Shown here: positions 59,379-64,000 of the stretch, piece after piece
How the letters are laid out: the number at the start of each line of letters is the position of its first letter
How positions within the stretch are numbered: position 1 is the stretch's first letter
Assembly (NCBI GenBank): GCA_012729015.1
Contig: JAAYDY010000099.1
Coordinates: 1-64,000 of the forward strand
Length of the DNA: 64,000 nt
From: Phycisphaerae bacterium
GTDB taxonomy: Bacteria; Planctomycetota; Phycisphaerae; FEN-1346; JAACEH01
Reading direction: 5' to 3'
Notes under the pieces: model-generated
What the model was told of the DNA's origin: nothing
What the model saw: only the letters and a program-made list of their open reading frames with translations
The model's database searches: none
Position numbers and translations under genes: made by a program

Positions 59379-59981
59379 TCACTTCATCTGCTGGCGTCCG
59401 CTCAGGGCGTCCGACAGCACGTTGCGGCTCACGTACTCCAACGTCCCGCCGGTCGGCAGCCCGCGAGCCAGTCGCGTCACCGTCACCGGCAGCCCCTTCA
59501 ACCGTTCGCACACCTCCAGCGCCGTGGCGTCGCTCTCCAGCGTCGGATTCGTCGCCAGGATCACCTCGCGAATCTCTCCGCGGCGCACACGATCCACCAG
59601 CGCCCGGATCGTCAGGTCGTCGGGCCCGATGCCCTCGGTCGGCGCCACGTGCCCCTTGAGCACATGGTACAGCCCGCGGAACAGCCCCGTCTCCTCGATC
59701 CGCGCCACGTCGCGCGGCGTCTCGACCACGCACACCAGCGTCCGGTCGCGCGACGCGTCACCGCAGATCGCGCACGGATCGGCGTCCGTCCGATTATAGC
59801 ACACCGAGCACTCCGTCAAGCGGCTCCGCATGTCGCTGATCGCCGCCGCCAGGGCCATCGCCTCGTCCTGCGGCGCGTTCATCAGGTGAAACGCCAGACG
59901 CTCGGCCGTCCGCGCGCCGATCCCCGGCAGCCGCGTTAACTGCCGTATCAGATTCGCCAACGTCGGTATCGCGTCCGCCAT
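59379..59981 (-). CDS. recR: Recombination protein RecR
   Basis: 200 residues. HhH motif in LTRLPGIGARTAERLAFHLM, a four-Cys zinc finger (ECSVCYNRTDADPCAICGDA), a Toprim domain (VCVVETPRDVARIEETGLFR, YHVLKGHVAPTEGIGPDDLT, ILATNPTLESDATA) and a Walker-like C-terminus with LARGLPTGGTLEYV. Works with RecF/RecO in gap repair. 9 bases after dnaX, so co-transcribed; a ybaB gene is missing from its usual place between them. Confidence 0.97.
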   Translation of the reverse strand: MADAIPTLANLIRQLTRLPGIGARTAERLAFHLMNAPQDEAMALAAAISDMRSRLTECSVCYNRTDADPCAICGDASRDRTLVCVVETPRDVARIEETGLFRGLYHVLKGHVAPTEGIGPDDLTIRALVDRVRRGEIREVILATNPTLESDATALEVCERLKGLPVTVTRLARGLPTGGTLEYVSRNVLSDALSGRQQMK

Positions 59982-59990
59982 GGTCCCGTC

Positions 59991-61529
59991 CTAGTCTTCC
60001 CGCCGCGCTTCGCCGCGTCCCATGTCGATGATCTCGCCCTCGAACAGCGACAGGATGCGCTGCACTTTGGGGTCGCTCTTGATTTCCTGCTGCTCGGCCT
60101 GTGTCAGCGGCCTCAGGGCCGGCGCCGTCGGGGCGGCCGCAGCGGGCGGCGCCGCCCCGACGCTCGTCGGTTGCGGGCGCTCGTCGGCCGGCTCGCCGTC
60201 GCCCACGCGCTGGAAGTCCCGCGCGAAACTGCGAGTCCGCGGCGCCTCCGCCGGCGCGTCGGCCTCCGGGCCCGGATCGTCGTAGTCGTCGCCTGGGGGG
60301 CTCTCGTCGGGGTCGCTCAGCGGCTCAGACTTTTTTTTTTCGACAGGTGCCGCGGCGGGAACGGGCGCGCTTGCGGAGGCAGAGCCCCCGTTGGCCATCG
60401 CCGACCGGAGGCGGTCCAGCGCGGCGCCGATCGCGTCGAAATCCGGCATCCGGGCCAACTGGATCAGCGCCAACTCGACCAGCGGACGGCCGTGCGGCAG
60501 GTTGCGCAGCCGTTGCCGCGTCTCGCCCGCCAGCTCCAGCGCCAGCGTCAGGTGGTCTTCGGTGAACTTCCCCGCCTGCTGCACCAAGCCCTTGCGCTCC
60601 TCGGCCGTCGTTTCCAGCCCAGGCGCCTCGGGCCCGGCGATCTTCACCAGCAGCAGCGACCGCAGATGATCAAGCAGATGATCCGCGAACTCGCCGCACT
60701 CCAGCCCCTCGTTCAGCGCCGCATCGAGCAGCTTCAGCGTCTGCGGCACATCGTGCGCCGCCAGGGCGTCGAGCACCTCGAAGAACCGGCGGCTCACGGT
60801 CAGCCCCAGCGACTCCAGCACCGGCCCGACCTGCACGTCGCCATTGCACAGCGTAATGGCCTGGTCCAGCAGCGTCAGCGCGTCGCGCACGCTGCCGCGG
60901 CCCTCGCGCGCGATGATCTGGAGGGCTTCCTTGTCGGCCTTGACTTTCTCCTTGCGGCACAGCGCGCCCAGGTACTCGGCGACCACCTCGGCCGGCACGC
61001 TGCGGAAATCGAACCGCTGGCACCGGCTGTGGATCGTGTTGGGTACTTTCTGCGGGTCGGTCGTCGCGAAGATGAACTTGACGTGCTCGGGCGGCTCTTC
61101 CAGAGTCTTCAGCAGGGCGTTGAACGCCCCGGTCGAGAGCATGTGCACTTCGTCGATGATGTAAATCTTGAACCGGCTGCGCGCCGGCGCGTAGATCGCG
61201 TTGGCCCGAAGCTCGCGGACGCTGTCGACGCCGGTGTTCGACGCGCCGTCGATCTCGATTACGTCCAGGTCGTCGCCGCCGAGGACGCGCTTGCAGGAAT
61301 CGCATTTGCCGCAGGGATCGGCCGTCGGGCCTTTCTGGCAGTTCAGGGCCTTGGCCAGGATGCGGGCCATGGTGGTCTTGCCCACGCCTCGCGTCCCGGT
61401 GAACAGGTAGGCGTGCGCCACGCGGTCCGACGCGATGGCGTTCTTCAGCGTCCGGGCCACGGCCTCCTGGCCGATGACCTCGTCGAAGGTCTGCGGTCGG
61501 TAACGGCGAGCCAGCACGGTGTAAGCCAT
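59991..61529 (-). CDS. dnaX: DNA polymerase III gamma/tau subunit
   Basis: 512 residues (tau form). RYRPQTFDEVIGQEAVARTL, Walker A GTRGVGKTT, a zinc module with C-x8-C-x2-C-x2-C ending CGKCDSCKRV, Walker B YIIDEVHMLS and sensor FIFATTDPQKVPNTI are typical. Domain III ends around residue 370; beyond residue 385 the tail is Ala/Pro/Asp-rich. Codons 397-400 contain a run of 10 A (60331-60340); a -1 shift there yields K, K, K, V, stop and so a 401-residue gamma-like form. The ATG at 61529 has AGGGA 12 bases upstream. SRP RNA lies just upstream, as in Bacillus. Confidence 0.97.
   Translation of the reverse strand: MAYTVLARRYRPQTFDEVIGQEAVARTLKNAIASDRVAHAYLFTGTRGVGKTTMARILAKALNCQKGPTADPCGKCDSCKRVLGGDDLDVIEIDGASNTGVDSVRELRANAIYAPARSRFKIYIIDEVHMLSTGAFNALLKTLEEPPEHVKFIFATTDPQKVPNTIHSRCQRFDFRSVPAEVVAEYLGALCRKEKVKADKEALQIIAREGRGSVRDALTLLDQAITLCNGDVQVGPVLESLGLTVSRRFFEVLDALAAHDVPQTLKLLDAALNEGLECGEFADHLLDHLRSLLLVKIAGPEAPGLETTAEERKGLVQQAGKFTEDHLTLALELAGETRQRLRNLPHGRPLVELALIQLARMPDFDAIGAALDRLRSAMANGGSASASAPVPAAAPVEKKKSEPLSDPDESPPGDDYDDPGPEADAPAEAPRTRSFARDFQRVGDGEPADERPQPTSVGAAPPAAAAPTAPALRPLTQAEQQEIKSDPKVQRILSLFEGEIIDMGRGEARRED
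60331..60341 (-). promoter_or_regulatory. A10 slippery run in dnaX
   Basis: On the coding strand GAAAAAAAAAAG reads Glu-Lys-Lys-Lys in frame. One extra A, by ribosomal -1 slippage or polymerase slippage, gives AAA GTC TGA and an immediate stop. Equivalent runs make the gamma product in Thermus (A9) and Escherichia. Confidence 0.8.
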
Positions 61530-61640
61530 GGCACAGACGTCCCTGAGTTTCAGACACCGGGCAAGGGGGCAAGGGTGCGGCGCGCCGGGATCGACGGGCG
61601 ACGGCCGCCCGGCGGCGGCTCGCGCGGGAAACAGAGAAAA

Positions 61641-61912
61641 GGGCCGTGCACCTTTCTCCGAAACGCAGCGGACACGTATCGACGCTCCGCGGCTCAGGCC
61701 GGAAGGTCCCACGGCGCATGGACGCACAGGCTTATGGCTGCTGCGTCTCCGCCCTGACCAGGTTCACCAGACGCCCATCGCATGGGGTCCAGCCGTCAAC
61801 GCCCGGTGGCGGCGAACACAATGCCTGCCGACGCCCCTCGGAAAGGAATTCCGCCCTGCTGAAGCGGATGGCAGGTGACAGGGCACCGCTAACGCCCCAC
61901 GTAGCACGGCCC
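61641..61912 (-). ncRNA. ffs: Signal recognition particle RNA, bacterial large type
   Basis: 272 nt. The 5' GGGCCGTGC (61904-61912) pairs with the 3' GCACGGCCC (61641-61649), followed by TTTTCTC as terminator. Alu domain GTAGCGGTGCCCTGT-like text appears as GTTAGCGGTGCCCTGTCACC, with ATCCGCTTCAGCAGGGCGGA and CCTTTCCGAGG after it, close to Bacillus scRNA. Domain IV is CCTGGTCAGGGCGGAGACGC then AGCAGCC, and the 3' end AGAAAGGTGCACGG is canonical. Lies 112 bases upstream of dnaX. Confidence 0.93.
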
Positions 61913-62073
61913 TTTTCTTCCCGTTTCCCGTCATTCCCTTGTGCAAAGATCAACCGGGAGTGGTTCCCCCTTGATAGCAAGCAGTGTACCATTGAACCCG
62001 AGAAAATCGAGCAAAAACCGGAGCCGCCCCTACGCTTGACGCTATTCTCAGACCACGGCGATTCTGCTCGCGG

Positions 62074-62268
62074 TCATATCACGCCCAGCATCGAGAGCCC
62101 CTGGAGCGTGAGGAACAGGGCTCCCATCGCGATGAGCACGACCGGCGTCAGCCACAGGGCGGCAAAGGTCCGCAGGTCGGCCCGTTGCGGGTCGCTCGGC
62201 CCGCCAAAAGCCTGTTTGCAGCAACGGCCTTGAGACCCCGCAAAGACCCAAAAAGCCCGTGTTTCCAT
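62074..62268 (-). CDS. Small single-pass membrane protein, tentative
   Basis: 64 residues. METRAFWVFAGSQGRCCKQA then a strongly hydrophobic end (LWLTPVVLIAMGALFLTLQG, LSMLGVI). No proper Shine-Dalgarno site; AAAAGG touches the ATG. A TACAAT -10 box lies about 60 bases upstream on the same strand, which supports expression. Might be real, since this hydrophobic segment is unlikely in random GC-rich sequence; no family is known. Confidence 0.4.
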   Translation of the reverse strand: METRAFWVFAGSQGRCCKQAFGGPSDPQRADLRTFAALWLTPVVLIAMGALFLTLQGLSMLGVI

Positions 62269-62328
62269 CCTTTTGCAACGGTCGCACCAGGAATTCCGAT
62301 GTCGCCGAAGGGAATCACAACCTCTTTT

Positions 62329-62334
62329 ATTGTA
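62329..62334 (-). promoter_or_regulatory. TACAAT -10 box, tentative
   Basis: TACAAT on the minus strand with a poor -35 (TTCTTG at 17 bases). Would drive the small membrane protein. Confidence 0.3.
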
Positions 62335-63516
62335 GCAGGTTACCTCTCCGGCAAGAACTTCTCCGACGGGGCTCATTTGACGCCTTGCCGTTTGTGCGTA
62401 GTGTTGCCGGTGGAGACGCCTAAAAGGGAGGTGAATCGCAAACGGACGTCGGGCGAGAACGGGCAACACAGGGCTGTCTGCGGCGGACGCGGCGGCCGAA
62501 TCGAGAGCAACGATCCTCGTGTGATGCCGGTTCCCCTCGCCCCGATTCAGATCAGGACGCACCCGGACTTGGCCGTTTTCCTCTGGTGGTGTCGTGCCGA
62601 GCGCTGGTCGTAAGCTAATGAGTCCGCCGGGTTCCCCTTGCTTCGTTGCCGGCGGAAAAAGCGGACCACGACGCAAAGACAAATCGGACTGGCCGCCAGG
62701 AGTGCCGGGAAGGTGTTCGGGGTCGGACCTAAGGGGTGCAACGCTTTTGTTCGCACAATCTCCGCACGTCGGAATCCCCTTGGAAGCGGAGTCCTCCCCA
62801 GGGAGCGTCGTACGCCGGAGGTCGCCCACGAGCCGCGCTGTCCGCGATCTGATCGAGCCAACCCTTTGCCGCCCTGTGCCGCGCAGCACATGCACCGTGA
62901 GATGGTTTCTGCGGCGGGGCCTTGACAAGTTCATATGGCACATGCAGCCCTGTGGATCGGGCTGCGGTTGGTCGTCGGCGTCGAGACCGGCCTGCGGCAC
63001 ATGGCGGACCCGACTGCGCCGAGCATTGAGCTCAGCAGATCGTCCTCCCGACGCACTTCTGGGGTCCTGCGGCGAGAAGTCGCCGCGGATCCTCCGCGCG
63101 GGACGCGACGACGGTTACCGAAGCGCATACATCCGCGCCACGGTTGGAGTCCCGGTGCCGACGACCAGTGCCATCCTTTCCCGCTTGTGCATTCCACAGA
63201 CCGAGGTCACCGCGGATCGCCCTGCCTGCCTGTCTGCGGAGTCGCGTTCCCTGTATTGGAAACCCATTGATGACCTGCGGCCCAGGCGTCCTCGGTCGTG
63301 CCGATGCGGCTGCAACTGCGGTTCTCGGCCTGTCGCCGCGCCCGACTCGAACTCGGCGCAGGGGACCGGCCTTCTTCCAGGGGAGGGGGTGGTCAGGGCC
63401 GTGGCGAGGGTCCGATAAACGGCGTTTCGGCGAGATTGTAACAGATTACTATAGAATCAGTTACGAATCGCCCGGAATCCATGGCCCCGGTCTGCCCGAA
63501 AAAGAGCCCCGTTGAT
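62335..63516. other. 1.2-kb stretch without a convincing gene
   Basis: Open frames of up to 300 codons exist on both strands but show Arg/Pro/Ser-rich, low-hydrophobicity products without start signals or family motifs. One short minus-strand stretch near 62600-62700 translates as FPALLAASPICLCVVVRFFR, a possible decayed membrane segment. An AT-rich patch near 63437-63465 (TTACTATAGAATCAG) stands out. Possibly decayed genes or an undescribed RNA. Confidence 0.5.
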
Positions 63517-63545
63517 TTGCGTTTGGGGCAAAACGGCTCTATAAT
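63517..63545 (+). promoter_or_regulatory. Promoter of the last gene
   Basis: TTGCGT (63517-63522), 17 bases, perfect TATAAT (63540-63545). The start near 63552 gives a 140-base leader with a GCCCGTGCGGGC hairpin at its beginning. Confidence 0.75.
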
Positions 63546-63694
63546 ACTATCGGTTCATGGCCCGTGCGGGCCGTGGTCCATGCCTCGGGGGAGGCGCTAG
63601 ACGCAGGATCACTTCCAGGGTTACAGCGGTTCGGTCCTGCTCCGGATTGTCGTGTCCGCGCGCTTGCGGACCCAGTCGTATGGGGAGTCGAGCA

Positions 63695-64000
63695 ATGTCG
63701 AGGGGAATTCTCACAAACACCTTCTTGTGGTGCTGCGCCCTGGCTGCGGTGGCGGCCTTTGGCGCCACGTCCTATGGCGGGACGATTGCAGCGCCCTGGA
63801 CGGCCGACGAGTCGCCCAGGGTGGTGGTCGCCGATGCGACCCTCCGGGTTCCCGGCGCGCCGGCGGCGCTGCCGACGAAGCCGGTGGCTGCGGTCGATGT
63901 GCGCCTGCTGACGTGGAATACGGCCGACGACCTGCGCCTGGACGCCGGGTATCCTGCGGCGACGGACACGAGCCGGTTGCCTGCCGTCCTGTTCAGCGCG
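63695..64000 (+). CDS. Secreted protein, N-terminal part only
   Basis: 102 codons, open to the right edge. GGGGAG 7 bases before the ATG. Signal peptide MSRGILTNTFLWCCALAAVA with cleavage near TSYG. The mature part (ESPRVVVADATLRVPGAPAA, VDVRLLTWNTADDLRLDAGY) looks like extracellular beta structure. The window edge prevents identification. Confidence 0.7.
   Translation, partial: MSRGILTNTFLWCCALAAVAAFGATSYGGTIAAPWTADESPRVVVADATLRVPGAPAALPTKPVAAVDVRLLTWNTADDLRLDAGYPAATDTSRLPAVLFSA

Noticed and set aside
62594-63418. 274-codon plus-strand frame in the gap before the last gene
   Set aside because: Arg/Ser/Pro-rich with scattered Cys, no ribosome binding site and no recognisable fold.

Overview
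The window looks like chromosomal DNA from a high-GC member of the Planctomycetota, possibly class Phycisphaerae. The pointers are an exported protein ending in a PEP-CTERM-like tail, a pseudopilin with a DUF1559-like layout, a PQQ-type propeller protein starting its mature part with DWPQFRG, dockerin-like repeats, a DUF6485 mini-protein, an RHS remnant of the style seen in this phylum, and many short dispersed palindromes between genes. The phylum call is inference from gene content; no marker phylogeny could be run. No insertion sequence, prophage or CRISPR array is visible.

Layout. 1-1250: a truncated gene, a small membrane protein and a candidate small RNA with its own promoter and terminator. 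1268-6174: four tandem paralogous GntR-type regulators with LacI-like sensor domains. 6445-11046: lipoprotein, holA and an Ig/TPR exported protein. 11260-14736: a TIM-barrel isomerase-like protein and two paralogous exported thioredoxin-like/TPR proteins. 15122-20677: the classical rpmF-plsX-fabH-fabD-fabG-acpP-fabF operon on the minus strand. 21041-28451: SGNH/PKD/dockerin protein, DUF4126 protein, comB-like phosphatase, pseudopilin, and a LigD-type 3'-phosphoesterase coupled to a small protein. 28716-35548: exported HEAT/receiver-like protein, flagellin-like protein, FliD and FliS. 35663-39989: rplS, secreted proteins, an RHS remnant and an aldo/keto reductase. 40721-43670: a ParA ATPase fused to a glycogen-binding (CBM48/AMPK-beta type) domain, followed by a degenerate MinD-like protein. 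43937-50406: tRNA-His, AEC transporter, TrpG/PabA-like amidotransferase with DUF6485, NUDIX hydrolase, HAF/PEP-CTERM protein, PQQ propeller and a small basic secreted protein. 50528-57731: mnmE, a glycosyltransferase, a membrane protein with DnaJ-like zinc-finger repeats, and two paralogous exported proteins related to secretin-type domains. 57876-61912: rpoN, recR, dnaX and the large-type SRP RNA. 61913-64000: a poorly coding stretch and the start of a secreted protein.

How genes work together: the fab operon builds acyl-ACP and phospholipid precursors, with GTGA start/stop overlaps at plsX/fabH and acpP/fabF. SRP RNA, dnaX and recR sit together as in Bacillus, and dnaX carries an A10 run whose -1 frame stops at once, predicting a gamma-like short product. 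FliD and FliS are a flagellar cap and chaperone pair. The most novel-looking locus is the ParA-glycogen-binding fusion and its partner. The dispersed palindromes form related families with shared outer arms and could be a mobile or amplifying element.
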